Source of the DNA: Aquibacillus albus
GTDB lineage: Bacteria; Bacillota; Bacilli; Bacillales; Amphibacillaceae
DNA length: 64,000 nucleotides
Reading direction: 5' to 3'
Assembly (NCBI RefSeq): GCF_016908325.1
Contig: NZ_JAFBDR010000006.1
Span: forward strand, 1 to 64,000
Both the position numbers and the translations under genes were made by a program. Below the pieces are notes generated by a model. It worked only from the letters and a program-made list of their open reading frames with translations. It was not told the origin of the DNA and made no database searches. Below are positions 10,659-19,344 of the stretch, piece by piece (the first letter of the stretch is position 1; each line of letters starts with the position of its first letter).

Positions 10659-11858
10659 CTATTTACTTACATATCCCTGTAATTGATCAACTTTATCTGT
10701 GTTCTCCCAAGGAAATTCCACATCTGTCCTTCCGAAGTGTCCATAGGCTGCAGTATTTTTATAAATTGGTTTTCTTAAATCAAGCATTTTAATAATTCCT
10801 GCAGGCCTTAAATCAAATATCGACCGAACTGCTGACACCAACTCTTCTTCACTTGCTGTACCACTTCCAAACGTATCGATTGAAATGGATACTGGCTCAG
10901 CTACACCAATTGCATAAGCTAATTGCACTTCACACGACTCAGCTAATCCTGCCGCAACAATGTTCTTTGCAACGTAACGAGCCGCATAAGCTGCAGAGCG
11001 GTCTACTTTCGTCGCATCTTTTCCACTGAAAGCACCGCCACCGTGTCTGGCATAGCCGCCATACGTATCAACAATAATTTTACGTCCGGTTAAACCAGCA
11101 TCACCTTGTGGACCTCCAATTACAAATCGACCCGTTGGATTTATAAAGTATTTTGTTTGGTCGTCAAGTAAATGTTCTGGAACCATTGGATTAATAACAT
11201 GTTCCTTTATATCAGCTTGAATCGTTTTCAATTCAACCTCTGGATGATGCTGTGTTGAAATGACAATCGTATCAATTCGAATAGGCTTATTGTTTTCATC
11301 GTACTCAACCGTAACTTGTGTCTTCCCATCCGGACGCAAATAATCCAATGTATTGTTCTTTCTTACATCAGATAATCGTTTAGAAATCTTATGGGCAAGT
11401 GAAATTGGTAATGGCATTAACTCTGGGGTTTCATTATTGGCATATCCAAACATTAATCCTTGATCACCAGCACCAATTGCTTCTATTTCATTGTCTGTCA
11501 TCGTTCCTTCGCGTGATTCTAGTGCTTCATTCACACCACCAGCAATATCGGGGGACTGTTCATCAATTGCTGTCAAAACAGCACATGTTTCTGCGTCAAA
11601 TCCATACTTTGCCCGTGTATATCCTATATCCTTTATCGTTTTTCGGACAATGCTTGGTATGTCAACGTAGGTTGATGTTGTTATTTCTCCTGCTACCAAT
11701 ACTAAACCTGTAGTGACCGTTGTTTCACATGCTACTCGTGCATTAGGATCACTTTTTAATATTTCGTCTAGAATGGCATCAGAAATCTGGTCACAAATTT
11801 TATCCGGATGACCTTCTGTGACTGATTCTGACGTAAATAATCGACGATTTGCAGCCAT
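10659..11858 (-). CDS. metK: S-adenosylmethionine synthetase
   Basis: MetK makes S-adenosylmethionine from methionine and ATP. The 399-residue protein has the family signatures [12 protein letters not shown] (about residues 130-141) and [19 protein letters not shown] (about 273-291). The N-terminal [13 protein letters not shown] (8-20) carries the catalytic histidine and aspartate. It is a single-gene unit on the minus strand, with a terminator before asnB, an arrangement shared with B. subtilis. In contrast to B. subtilis, I see no S-box (SAM-I) riboswitch in the 560 bp upstream, and no pckA next door. That upstream DNA instead carries two copies of a dispersed repeat. Confidence 0.98.
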   Translation of the reverse strand: MAANRRLFTSESVTEGHPDKICDQISDAILDEILKSDPNARVACETTVTTGLVLVAGEITTSTYVDIPSIVRKTIKDIGYTRAKYGFDAETCAVLTAIDEQSPDIAGGVNEALESREGTMTDNEIEAIGAGDQGLMFGYANNETPELMPLPISLAHKISKRLSDVRKNNTLDYLRPDGKTQVTVEYDENNKPIRIDTIVISTQHHPEVELKTIQADIKEHVINPMVPEHLLDDQTKYFINPTGRFVIGGPQGDAGLTGRKIIVDTYGGYARHGGGAFSGKDATKVDRSAAYAARYVAKNIVAAGLAESCEVQLAYAIGVAEPVSISIDTFGSGTASEEELVSAVRSIFDLRPAGIIKMLDLRKPIYKNTAAYGHFGRTDVEFPWENTDKVDQLQGYVSK

Positions 11859-12347
11859 TCTGCTAAATCCTCCTTCATGTATCTTTATACGGAATTCATT
11901 CTCAAGTATGATATTAAGAAACTATTTAAAGGTGATTCCACTTATAGAAGATGTTCAAAAAGTCAATAAGTGCATATAGCTACTCGATTCCTTTTGAATA
12001 CTAATAGTGCGTGTTCAAAAAGCCGATGTTTATCATTTGGCGACTTTTTGAACAACCTCTAATATATATTAAGTGTTTACTAATATAGCTTCATTTATGA
12101 GCTTGCTTAGATTATTCCCATAAAAGGATATTTAAAAAATAATGGATAGATGGATAGCACCTTATGACAAGGAACCTCACCTGACACAATTTAATCTTTT
12201 GAACATACCTTTTGACAAAATTGTTAAAATAATCCTTACTTATTCCGTTCGCACTTTATCGTATCGAAACAGACTTGTAATGTCAATCATTCTAACCAAT
12301 GAACTTGGGGTTATGATATGTTGTTCCTTATTAACAGAAATCGAATA
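11859..12347. other. Gene-free interval upstream of metK carrying repeats
   Basis: No convincing gene is present. The region holds a metK ribosome binding site (AGGAGGAT just before 11858), a half copy of a repeat at 11946-11964, and a full hairpin repeat at 12000-12066. A 68-codon frame at 12142-12348 has no good ribosome binding site and an unremarkable composition. Confidence 0.6.
11946..12066. repeat. GTTCAAAAAG-family intergenic repeat (half copy and full copy)
   Basis: The full copy (12000-12066) begins TAATAGTGCGTGTTCAAAAAG and ends CTTTTTGAACAACCTCTAAT; TGTTCAAAAAG (12012-12022) pairs with CTTTTTGAACA (12044-12054). A half copy, AGAAGATGTTCAAAAAGTC, lies at 11946-11964. Related sequences occur at 14227-14325 and 31369-31429, so this is a dispersed family. 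Confidence 0.7.
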
Positions 12348-12386
12348 AAAAATAAGGCCAGACAACTTAACTTATCGTCTGACCTT
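12348..12386 (-). terminator. Terminator of ytkD
   Basis: AAGGTCAGAC / GTCTGGCCTT form a stem with a 13-nt loop, followed by ATTTTTTATT on the minus strand, 35 bp beyond the ytkD stop. Confidence 0.8.
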
Positions 12387-12400
12387 CCCTCTTTTATAAA

Positions 12401-12443
12401 GTGAACCTCACTTAGTGGGGATTACGGACGGTTATTCACCGTG
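12401..12443 (-). repeat. GGTGAATAA-family repeat, copy A (overlaps ytkD 3' end)
   Basis: On the minus strand this reads CACGGTGAATAACCGTCCG followed by TAATCCCCACTAAGTGAGG. It shares its core with copies at 51743-51782 and 53691-53737. It encodes the last six residues of YtkD (T-V-N-N-R-P) and the stop codon. Confidence 0.7.
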
Positions 12444-12913
12444 AGAAAATTTAATTTGTATAATCGATCTATACTTTTAGGCAACACTTTATCCTTCATC
12501 ATGAAACTAAAGCTAGGATTAGTACCCATGTTATCTGGAAGTTCATGTATTAAAACCGGTCCATCTGTCTCAAAATAAGATGACTGATCGTTTAGTGTAT
12601 CTACTATTGCAAAATATACATTTTTAGCGATATTTCCACCTTTACCCGCAACAAAGTATTGTCCTATATATTTTAATTTACTGACATTTCCGCCAGTTTC
12701 TTCCTTTACTTCACGAATAGCAGCTTCTTCAGGTGTTTCCCCATCCTCCACTTTTCCACCTGGAAATTCCAATCCTCTATCTCGATGTTTTGTTAATAGC
12801 CAATAATCTCGATACCTGCAGATAACCCAAACGTGCTTCGGTTTTTTTTCAAATGGTTGATGTTCAAATGATAGCCTTACTTCATTATTGTAATAATCCT
12901 GAAACGTTATCAT
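12422..12913 (-). CDS. ytkD: Nudix hydrolase YtkD
   Basis: This Nudix-family pyrophosphohydrolase (MutT-like; nucleoside triphosphate or RNA 5'-end substrates in Bacillus) has 163 residues. The Nudix box spans residues 52-74, with the catalytic core R67-E68-V69-K70-E71-E72. The flanking strand FPGGKVEDGE is typical. It is monocistronic with its own terminator. The last six residues derive from a repeat element, so the C-terminus may differ from that of close relatives. The family is certain; the preferred substrate is not. Confidence 0.93.
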   Translation of the reverse strand: MITFQDYYNNEVRLSFEHQPFEKKPKHVWVICRYRDYWLLTKHRDRGLEFPGGKVEDGETPEEAAIREVKEETGGNVSKLKYIGQYFVAGKGGNIAKNVYFAIVDTLNDQSSYFETDGPVLIHELPDNMGTNPSFSFMMKDKVLPKSIDRLYKLNFLTVNNRP

Positions 12914-12961
12914 TTTATTCAGCTACCTTTATTTCTGAAAATAGTTTTTATCCAACTGTCG

Positions 12962-13555
12962 TTATGTTAAATGAGTTATGTTTGTAATTTTCCACTTTTT
13001 ATCATAGGTGAATTCAAACTCAATTTTATATGAACCATATAGTGCACTTTCATTCGTTTGTGTTATTTCATACACATGACCTTTATCTATCATCTCATAA
13101 TCTTGATTTTTTTCAAACCATGGAGGTGTTTCTGTAGGTACAATATACAGACTTTCATTACGCTCTTCAAAATAATAATCTACGTATTTTTTAGCAACCG
13201 AAATTTCACATACAGATCTAAATTCTTTTAAAAGGGATGCTTTTGAATCGTGATTGATTACTTTATAATTTTCATCAGTTTCCTGCACAAGTAGCTGGAG
13301 GAACTTTTCGGTTATCGCCACTACATCAGCATGCGTTAGCTTTACTTCTTTTCTGTTTGCGGTATTAACGTTCCTTTTCGGATAATCTTGTTTATTTAGC
13401 GTAGTAACACGGGCCTGTGAAAATGTATGATTATCATTAAACCGTTTCCCGTCAGCAAAGACATGATCATTATGATTTTCCTGTATTGGTAATATTAAAA
13501 ATAAAATAATTGCAACTGCACAAATTGTTCTTACATAAATCGGATGTTTTTTCAT
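12962..13555 (-). CDS. Secreted or membrane-anchored protein of unknown function
   Basis: I do not firmly recognise this 197-residue protein. It has a signal-like N-terminus: K2-K3, then a hydrophobic stretch at 9-22 ending before ENHNDHVFADG, with a possible cleavage after A34. The mature part is hydrophilic, with a helical region (about 75-120) and a beta-rich C-terminus ending in KKWKITNITHL, as in DUF3993-type proteins, which it may be. GAGGAGGTGG precedes the ATG. It lies 48 bp upstream of ytkD, so it could be co-transcribed with it. No enzymatic motif is seen. Confidence 0.7.
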   Translation of the reverse strand: MKKHPIYVRTICAVAIILFLILPIQENHNDHVFADGKRFNDNHTFSQARVTTLNKQDYPKRNVNTANRKEVKLTHADVVAITEKFLQLLVQETDENYKVINHDSKASLLKEFRSVCEISVAKKYVDYYFEERNESLYIVPTETPPWFEKNQDYEMIDKGHVYEITQTNESALYGSYKIEFEFTYDKKWKITNITHLT

Positions 13556-13751
13556 ACTTGTCCACCTCCTCTTATAATATTTATTCCTTTATCTGGTACT
13601 TTTAAACATTATTCTCAACAAATAGCAAAACCTTTTATTTATATAGACGTATAAATAGGTTAGAACGTTTCAATTTTTGTTTTTTATGTAGTATTATAAA
13701 ATTTTCTTTATGCCGATAATCTTCGATGCTAAAATTTTTCCTTTCCTGGTG

Positions 13752-13784
13752 CAAAAAAATGCCCAGCTACAATAACAGCTAGGC
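13752..13784 (-). terminator. Terminator downstream of the 104-residue gene
   Basis: GCCTAGCT / AGCTGGGC form an 8-bp stem, followed by ATTTTTTTGC on the minus strand, 9 bp after the stop codon at 13793. Confidence 0.85.
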
Positions 13785-13792
13785 AAATTTCA

Positions 13793-14107
13793 TTAATCCA
13801 AGTCTAATATCCCCATACTTTCAATATGTGCTTTCGTTTCATCGTCTCCTAAGTCATAAACCATTTGAAATGCTTTAACAAGTCGGTCATCATAATCATC
13901 ATTTGAATCATCATTGTGATAAGACATAATCGGCACATGAGCTCTCCAAAAAGCGCGAATATCAGAATCATGCATTTCCGTTAATGTTTGTCTTAATTGG
14001 AACACTTCTTCATCGGTTGCATATATCGTGAAATCGTTGTTATCTCCAACCTCTACCTGTGAAATCTCTTGGCTACCAAGATCCAAAAAATATTTTTTCT
14101 TTTCCAT
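13793..14107 (-). CDS. Small acidic conserved protein of unknown function
   Basis: The 104-residue cytosolic protein is strongly acidic (runs such as DDSNDDYDD near residue 67-75). It has no signal, membrane segment or catalytic motif that I recognise. The layout, ISQVEV near the start and AFWRAHVPIMSYH centrally, resembles a small family widespread in Bacillaceae with no established function; that is recollection, not a search result. GGAGGGTGGATT precedes the ATG. The gene has its own terminator and appears monocistronic. Confidence 0.75.
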   Translation of the reverse strand: MEKKKYFLDLGSQEISQVEVGDNNDFTIYATDEEVFQLRQTLTEMHDSDIRAFWRAHVPIMSYHNDDSNDDYDDRLVKAFQMVYDLGDDETKAHIESMGILDLD

Positions 14108-14226
14108 AATCCACCCTCCTACCCTTTAATTTTCTCCAATTCAAAAGATTTATGAACAACTTTTTGTTATTTCTGCATAAGGTATGATACAAAGGAACCA
14201 ATTTTAAAGAAATGACATTAAATAAG

Positions 14227-14325
14227 TAATAGTGTGTGTTTAAAAAAGGGGGAGAATGTGAATTCAACGAAGCTTTCCATTTCATTGGTCGGATGCAGTG
14301 TTTACTGTTGAACAACCTCCAATAA
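14227..14325. repeat. GTTCAAAAAG-family intergenic repeat, long copy
   Basis: The left end TAATAGTGTGTGTTTAAAAAAG (14227-14248) and right end TTGAACAACCTCCAATA match the ends of the 12000-12066 copy, with about 35 bp more in the middle. It sits between two divergent small genes. Confidence 0.6.
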
Positions 14326-14399
14326 ACACATTTGAAATTGATAGGTGACTAACTAAGATGGAGGGCCTTTTTAAAATTTTAAACAGAAAGGGTGAAACG

Positions 14400-14654
14400 A
14401 TGAGACTTACTTCTGATGAATTGCTACAATTATATTTAAGACATTTTGACGATAATGAGTCTGAATCACTTGAATTATTTGTTCGCTCTATTTTGGAACA
14501 GATGGATTATCAAGATATTATTGAAATTGTTGAATCTTATCCAAAAGAAGAACTAAACAAAATGCTAAGTAACTATCTTAGTAATAGTATTGAAGGAAAA
14601 TTAAAAGGAACCAGCCATAATTTGAAAGCGGATACATTTAAATGGACTGTTTAA
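14400..14654 (+). CDS. Small helical protein, possibly DUF6154-like
   Basis: The 84-residue soluble protein is rich in Leu, Glu and Asp and predicted to be almost entirely helical. The pattern ELLQLYLRHF, then LELFVRSILEQMDYQDIIEIV, resembles DUF6154-type proteins of Bacillus; this is a weak family call. The ATG at 14400 is chosen because AGAAAGGGTGAAACG precedes it; an ATG 14 codons upstream has no such site. It is a single gene on the plus strand. Function unknown. Confidence 0.7.
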   Translation: MRLTSDELLQLYLRHFDDNESESLELFVRSILEQMDYQDIIEIVESYPKEELNKMLSNYLSNSIEGKLKGTSHNLKADTFKWTV

Positions 14655-14797
14655 CTTCAACTATTAAAAAATTGGTGTAATTTGGGCTATACAAGCTGGA
14701 TTATCGTGAAATCTCTGGCTGTTAATGCTTCCATCCTGCAATCTCTCTATAATCTTTCTCAATAAGTTTCCTTACAATATTGGAATGTATTTACACT

Positions 14798-14849
14798 TTT
14801 AGATTAATAAAATTCAGGTTATACTATTCAAAAAGGGAACATATGTTCT
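14798..14849 (+). promoter_or_regulatory. LexA-controlled promoter of uvrX
   Basis: GGAACATATGTTCT (14836-14849) matches the Bacillus LexA (DinR) SOS box, GAAC-N4-GTTC in a CGAACRNRYGTTYC context, apart from the outermost bases. It lies directly downstream of -10 TATACT (14820-14825), with a weak -35 TTTAGA (14798-14803). Bound LexA would block transcription initiation until DNA damage. Confidence 0.85.
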
Positions 14850-14871
14850 TTTCAGTTGGAGATGATCGGAT

Positions 14872-16125
14872 ATGATTAATTATAGTGATTTTCCCAGAAA
14901 TGATGTACTCTGTATTGATATGCGATCCTTCTATGCTAGCGTTGAGTGCCTGAAGAACGGCTTAGATCCCATGCAAGCGATGCTAGCTGTAGTTGGGGAT
15001 AAAAAACGATCCGGTAGTATAATCCTGGCTGCTTCCCCTGAATTAAAAAGACGACATGGTGTCAAAAATGTAAGTCGTTATTTTGATTTACCTAACGATC
15101 CTGCCATTTATGTTGTCGAGGCGAAGATGGGAGATTATTTGCGAGTATCTGTAGAAATAACCAAATTAATCAACCAGTATGTACCTAAAGAAGCCATTCA
15201 TCAATATTCAGTAGACGAGTTATGGGTAACCGTTAATGGATTAGAAAAACTATACGGAAACCGCTGGAATGTTGCCCGCCTTATTAAACAAGAATTATAC
15301 GACACAATGGGGTTAACCTGCTCCATTGGAATTGGTGATAATAAGTTTCTAGCTAAGGTTGTCATGGATTTATACGCAAAAAAAGAAGGTATTTCCGAAT
15401 GTACGTATGAAGATGTGGCAGAAAAATTGTGGCCAATTCCTGTTGAAGAGATTTGGGGAATTGGCAAACGAATGATGCGTAATCTTAATCGAATGGGAGT
15501 TGTTACGTTAGGTCAACTAGCCAATCACCCATTAGAACAATTAAAAAAACGATTTGGTGTCATGGGAGAGCAACTTTACTGGCATGCATGGGGAATAGAC
15601 CTTAGCCCTGTAATTGGTAATTTTCAAAAACAAGAGCAAAAAGGCTTCGGTCATGGTATTACATTATTGCGCGATTACCAGCGTGACGAAGTGTTTGCAT
15701 GTATATTGGATTTGGTCGAAGAAGTTTGTCGTCGGGCTAGAACAGCTAGAAAAGCTGGTAGAACAATTCATCTTGGAATTGGTTATTCCCAGGAGACTGG
15801 AGGTGGCTTCAGCAGATCTCGTTCTATCCCTTTACCAACTAACGTAACAATGGACGTTTATCATATTTGTGTTCAACTATTTAATGAGTTTTATGATGGA
15901 CGTAGTAGTATTCGACGCGTCTTTGTCACACTTGATCATCTATTTGATGATGGGGAAACGCAACTAGATTTATTTGAAAATCAAACAAAAAAGAAGGATA
16001 TCGGCTATATCATGGATCAGATTCGAGAACGCTATGGACCTACAGCACTATTACGAGCAACTAGCTTTACAGATAATGGCGTGACATTAGAGCGCAGTAA
16101 GAAAATCGGTGGTCATAAGGCATAG
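14872..16125 (+). CDS. uvrX: Y-family DNA polymerase, UvrX/YqjW type
   Basis: This translesion DNA polymerase of the UmuC/DinB superfamily has 417 residues. The catalytic carboxylates are D16 in the first motif (IDMRSFYASVE, 14-25) and D115-E116 in YSVDELW. A helix-hairpin-helix-like thumb (IPVEEIWGIGKRM, about 191-203) and a little-finger domain follow. The FYASVE and YSVDELW pattern fits the UvrX/YqjW branch rather than PolY1 (DinB). The LexA box just upstream makes it an SOS gene. UvrX-type genes are often on SP-beta prophage or plasmids, but no other phage genes are nearby. Confidence 0.93.
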   Translation: MINYSDFPRNDVLCIDMRSFYASVECLKNGLDPMQAMLAVVGDKKRSGSIILAASPELKRRHGVKNVSRYFDLPNDPAIYVVEAKMGDYLRVSVEITKLINQYVPKEAIHQYSVDELWVTVNGLEKLYGNRWNVARLIKQELYDTMGLTCSIGIGDNKFLAKVVMDLYAKKEGISECTYEDVAEKLWPIPVEEIWGIGKRMMRNLNRMGVVTLGQLANHPLEQLKKRFGVMGEQLYWHAWGIDLSPVIGNFQKQEQKGFGHGITLLRDYQRDEVFACILDLVEEVCRRARTARKAGRTIHLGIGYSQETGGGFSRSRSIPLPTNVTMDVYHICVQLFNEFYDGRSSIRRVFVTLDHLFDDGETQLDLFENQTKKKDIGYIMDQIRERYGPTALLRATSFTDNGVTLERSKKIGGHKA

Positions 16126-16171
16126 ACTACCTCCAGATAGATATTAAATCAACTCTCTCCATATTAGGTTA

Positions 16172-16223
16172 AAAAATTTCGACTACGTCTAATAAAAACA
16201 ACATGGACGTAGGCGAAATTTTT
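16172..16223 (+). terminator. Terminator of uvrX
   Basis: AAATTTCGACTACGTC and GACGTAGGCGAAATTT (16174-16221) form a 16-nt stem with one bulge, followed by TTTATT. Confidence 0.85.
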
Positions 16224-16338
16224 ATTGTTCGCTCTTTTCGTGTATTCTTTGTTGTTTTTTACTACACAATTGAACATAATGCGCAACAAAAGGTGATTTA
16301 CCATTAATCTAACGAATAAAAAGAGTGCATAGCCGACG

Positions 16339-16457
16339 CTGTGGAAAAACACTCGCTTTCCGTGGGCAACGCCTCAGCCTCCTCGGAAGAAAACCGCTTC
16401 CTGCGGGGTCTTCACCTGTTGCTTTTCCCACAGGAGTCTCGCATTTTTCCACAGCTT
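16339..16457 (+). repeat. GC-rich Bacillales-type repeat, copy 1
   Basis: The element is bounded by the inverted repeat GCTGTGGAAAAA / TTTTTCCACAGC. Inside are ACTCGCTTTCCGTGGGCAAC, CCTCAGCCTCCTCGG, CTTCCTGCGGGGTCTTC and TTTCCCACAGGAGTCTCGC, a sequence type I recall as dispersed in many Bacillaceae genomes. The GC content is far above the surrounding DNA. Confidence 0.85.
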
Positions 16458-16725
16458 GGATTTATTTTTTTATAAGTGAGAAACTGTCCAACTGCTGTAA
16501 CGAAGCTTTCATACCATTTCTTTTAACTAAAATTAATTGTTTTATGAAATTTCCACGATCAAGCGATAGAAGCACATGTAGACTAATCGAAAAGATAAAC
16601 CAATTTCTTATGTGCGATGTAATAATGTCGATGCTTTCCTTGTCTTTCGTGAAAAGCGAGGAGAAGATTTCCACATAATGTGAATTCCAGTACATACTCA
16701 CATGATTAATCGGAGAATCTTTTTA

Positions 16726-16845
16726 GCGTAGGCAGAATACGTAGACTCCTGCGGGAACAGCACGTGTCCGAAGACCCCGCAAGAAGCGTTCTTTGCTTCT
16801 GAGGAGGCTGAGGCCGTGCCCGCGGAAAGCGAAGTATTCTGCCGA
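16726..16845 (-). repeat. GC-rich Bacillales-type repeat, copy 2 (inverted)
   Basis: Same family as 16339-16457 but in the opposite orientation: AGACTCCTGCGGGAACAG, GAAGACCCCGCAAGAAGCG, GAGGAGGCTGAGGCCGTG, CCCGCGGAAAGCGAAG. Its outer stem differs: GGCAGAATAC pairs with GTATTCTGCC. It lies about 75 bp downstream of the menE stop. Confidence 0.85.
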
Positions 16846-16918
16846 AGCGATTGTTATGTCGCATTTATCTTTTACTACCCATGATAGCTTATGGGAATGC
16901 GAATTAATTAGCCTTATT

Positions 16919-18406
16919 TTAAAAGTTTTTCAACCGATCAACTAGCTTGGTTCTTAAGAGTTTATTGGATGCATTACGTGGTAGGCTGTCGACAAAGTAA
17001 ACCGCTTTAGGAACTTTAAACTTTGCTAAATGTAGATGACAATGGTTTATTATTTGATCGTCGGTTACAGCTTCTTCACTCTTCACTACAAAAGCAACTG
17101 GAACTTGCCCCCATGCATCATCTTCTTTACCAACAACTCCTACTTCTTTAATACCATCCATTTCTAAAAGAACACTCTCAACCTCAGCAGGATACACATT
17201 TTCACCGCCAGAAATTATTAAATCTTTTCTCCTATCTAATACGTAAAGAAACCCTTCCTCATCAAGATATCCTATATCACCTGTTGCCAGCCAGTCTTGT
17301 TGAAAAGCCTGTTTGTTTGCCTCACTATTTTGATAATAACCACCAGTAACCATTGGGCCTTTAACTAAAATTTCCCCTGCACACATTGCAGGCTGTTCCG
17401 AGCCGCCTTCATTGACAATTTTAAGCTGAGCTGGAAATAAAGCTTTCCCTGCAGAACCTAATTTTGTTAACGCATACTGTGGACTTAATGTAACGATTTG
17501 CGAAGAGGTTTCCGTCATTCCGTACGTCTGATATACAGGAATTCGGGCTGCTTTGGCCTTTTCCAAAAGTGGTTTTGGTGCTGGCCCGCCTCCCAATAAC
17601 ATACAACGAAACGTTTCAGGATAATGGGAACCATCCAGTCTTTCCATTAACCGCTCTAACATAACCGCAACCACTGAGGCACTTGTAACCTGTTTATTCA
17701 TTATTGCATCATGCACTTGTTCAACATCGAACTTATCTAATAAATAGACAGGCATCCCATAAATAACACTTTTCATTAAGATAGACAAACCACCAACATG
17801 AAAAAGCGGAAGAGCAGCTAACCATTTATCCTTCTCATTTAATCCTAAATTTAATGCCGAAGAAACTGCACTCCACCAATGATTCCCATATGTATGCATC
17901 ACACCTTTTGGAGATCCTGTAGTACCAGAGGTATAGACAATCGTAAACAAATCATTCAGGTTTATTTCTTCTTTTAAAGGAACCTGTTTTTCTTTTTCTA
18001 TGATAAGTGCCTCAATGGCCCGTAACTCAATATCTTTATCAGCTTTCGCTATCACCCGTTTACTAACGTCATGCATTTCCGATGATGTGAACAATAAGGA
18101 AACTTCAGCATCGTTAAGCTGATAAGCAATTTCTTTTGGTGATAATCGTGTATTTATAAGGACTGCAACTGCACCTAAATAAGAAAGTGCATACAGTGCG
18201 CAAGGATAGTCAGCTGAGTTGTTAGAAAAGATGGCTACATGATCACCTTCTAACACTCCTACATTTGCTAATTTTTTGGCCATCATTTTTGAATATCTTT
18301 GTAATTGCTCAAAAGTTAATGGTCCTACCGAATCCTCAATAGCAATTTCATGTGGTGTTAAATCTGCACGTTTATCCAGCCAGTGTGGCATTGTTTCTAC
18401 CGTCAT
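16919..18406 (-). CDS. menE: 2-succinylbenzoate-CoA ligase
   Basis: MenE activates o-succinylbenzoate with CoA and ATP in menaquinone synthesis. The 495-residue acyl-CoA synthetase has the phosphate loop YTSGTTGSPKG at 158-168 and TGDIGYLDEEGFLYVLDRR near 385. The C-terminal lysine motif PRNASNKLLR is near 478. It is the last gene of the men cluster, separated from menB by about 120 bp that contains a terminator-like hairpin. Its expression may therefore be partly uncoupled from the upstream genes. menC, usually next, is absent. Confidence 0.95.
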   Translation of the reverse strand: MTVETMPHWLDKRADLTPHEIAIEDSVGPLTFEQLQRYSKMMAKKLANVGVLEGDHVAIFSNNSADYPCALYALSYLGAVAVLINTRLSPKEIAYQLNDAEVSLLFTSSEMHDVSKRVIAKADKDIELRAIEALIIEKEKQVPLKEEINLNDLFTIVYTSGTTGSPKGVMHTYGNHWWSAVSSALNLGLNEKDKWLAALPLFHVGGLSILMKSVIYGMPVYLLDKFDVEQVHDAIMNKQVTSASVVAVMLERLMERLDGSHYPETFRCMLLGGGPAPKPLLEKAKAARIPVYQTYGMTETSSQIVTLSPQYALTKLGSAGKALFPAQLKIVNEGGSEQPAMCAGEILVKGPMVTGGYYQNSEANKQAFQQDWLATGDIGYLDEEGFLYVLDRRKDLIISGGENVYPAEVESVLLEMDGIKEVGVVGKEDDAWGQVPVAFVVKSEEAVTDDQIINHCHLHLAKFKVPKAVYFVDSLPRNASNKLLRTKLVDRLKNF

Positions 18407-18437
18407 GGTAATTCACCTTTCATTCCATTCATCAATA

Positions 18438-18467
18438 GAAAACCGGGCACCCTGAGCCCGGTTTTGT
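18438..18467 (-). terminator. Hairpin between menB and menE
   Basis: AAAACCGGGC / GCCCGGTTTT form a perfect 10-bp stem with a 7-nt loop, followed only by CTATTG. It may act as an attenuator, partial terminator or mRNA-stabilising structure within the men operon. Confidence 0.6.
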
Positions 18468-18525
18468 CTGTATTCCTAACATTTTGAAACCATAGGTTCA
18501 GTTGTTTAACTTAAAACGCTAAGTA

Positions 18526-19344
18526 TTAAGGGAAGCGAGGGAATTGTTTAAAGTCTGGATTACGTTTCTCCTTAAACGCGTCTCGCCCTTCTTTTGCTTC
18601 GTCTGTCGTATAATACAATAATGTAGCGTCTCCGCCCATTTGCTGAAGACCAGCAAGTCCATCTGTATCAGCATTCAGAGATGCTTTCAAGAAGCGTAAA
18701 GCAGTCGGTGATTTTTCTAGTATTTCTTCACACCATTGAACCGTCTCTTCCTCTAGTTTTTCTAATGGAACAACGGTATTTACCAATCCCATATCCAATG
18801 CTTCCTGTGCATTGTACTGGCGGCATAGGAACCAGATTTCTCTCGCCTTTTTCTGACCAACCATACGTGCTAATAAACCAGCACCATATCCTGCATCAAA
18901 GCTTCCAACTTTTGGACCAGTTTGTCCGAATATAGCATTGTCTGCAGCAATCGTTAAATCACATACCACATGTAATACGTGACCACCACCGATTGCATAA
19001 CCGGACACCATAGCGATTACCGGTTTAGGAATAACACGAATCAATCGTTGTAAATCAAGTACATTTAAACGTGGAATATGATCATCACCTACATAACCAC
19101 CATGCCCTCGAACCTTTTGATCTCCACCGGAACAAAAAGCTTTGTCTCCAGCACCAGCTAATACAATAACTCCGATAGATGAATCGTCTCTCGCATAAGC
19201 AAAAGCATCGATTAATTCATTTACCGTTTGCGGTCGAAATGCATTTCGAACTTCTGGACGATTAATCGTTATTTTTGCAATACCATTGTATGTTTGATAC
19301 AAAATATCTTCGTATTCTCTTTCGTTTACCCATTCTACTGTCAT
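18526..19344 (-). CDS. menB: 1,4-dihydroxy-2-naphthoyl-CoA synthase
   Basis: MenB cyclises o-succinylbenzoyl-CoA to 1,4-dihydroxy-2-naphthoyl-CoA. The 272-residue crotonase-fold enzyme has the flexible loop [11 protein letters not shown] (about 71-81), the oxyanion-hole motif [12 protein letters not shown] (about 114-125) and the C-terminal [16 protein letters not shown] characteristic of MenB. It begins immediately after menH: the menH stop and menB start are adjacent, implying translational coupling. The identification is certain. Confidence 0.98.
   Translation of the reverse strand: MTVEWVNEREYEDILYQTYNGIAKITINRPEVRNAFRPQTVNELIDAFAYARDDSSIGVIVLAGAGDKAFCSGGDQKVRGHGGYVGDDHIPRLNVLDLQRLIRVIPKPVIAMVSGYAIGGGHVLHVVCDLTIAADNAIFGQTGPKVGSFDAGYGAGLLARMVGQKKAREIWFLCRQYNAQEALDMGLVNTVVPLEKLEEETVQWCEEILEKSPTALRFLKASLNADTDGLAGLQQMGGDATLLYYTTDEAKEGRDAFKEKRNPDFKQFPRFP

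Larger units (their letters stand above)
16126..16918. other. 793-bp gene-free interval with two GC-rich repeats
   Basis: The stretch between uvrX and menE holds the uvrX terminator, two inverted copies of a GC-rich Bacillales-type repeat (16339-16457 and 16726-16845) and AT-rich spacer. Short frames on both strands in it have no good ribosome binding sites. The position is where menC would be expected in a B. subtilis-type men operon. Confidence 0.7.

Noticed and set aside
12142-12348. 68-codon plus-strand frame between metK and ytkD
   Set aside because: The nearest AAAGGA is about 13 nt from the ATG, composition is not distinctive, and the frame lies in repeat-bearing intergenic DNA. Conservation would be needed to accept it.
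16462-16701. 79-codon minus-strand frame and a 117-codon plus-strand frame between the two GC-rich repeats
   Set aside because: They run through repeat DNA or AT-rich spacer without ribosome binding sites, and no coding signature is seen.
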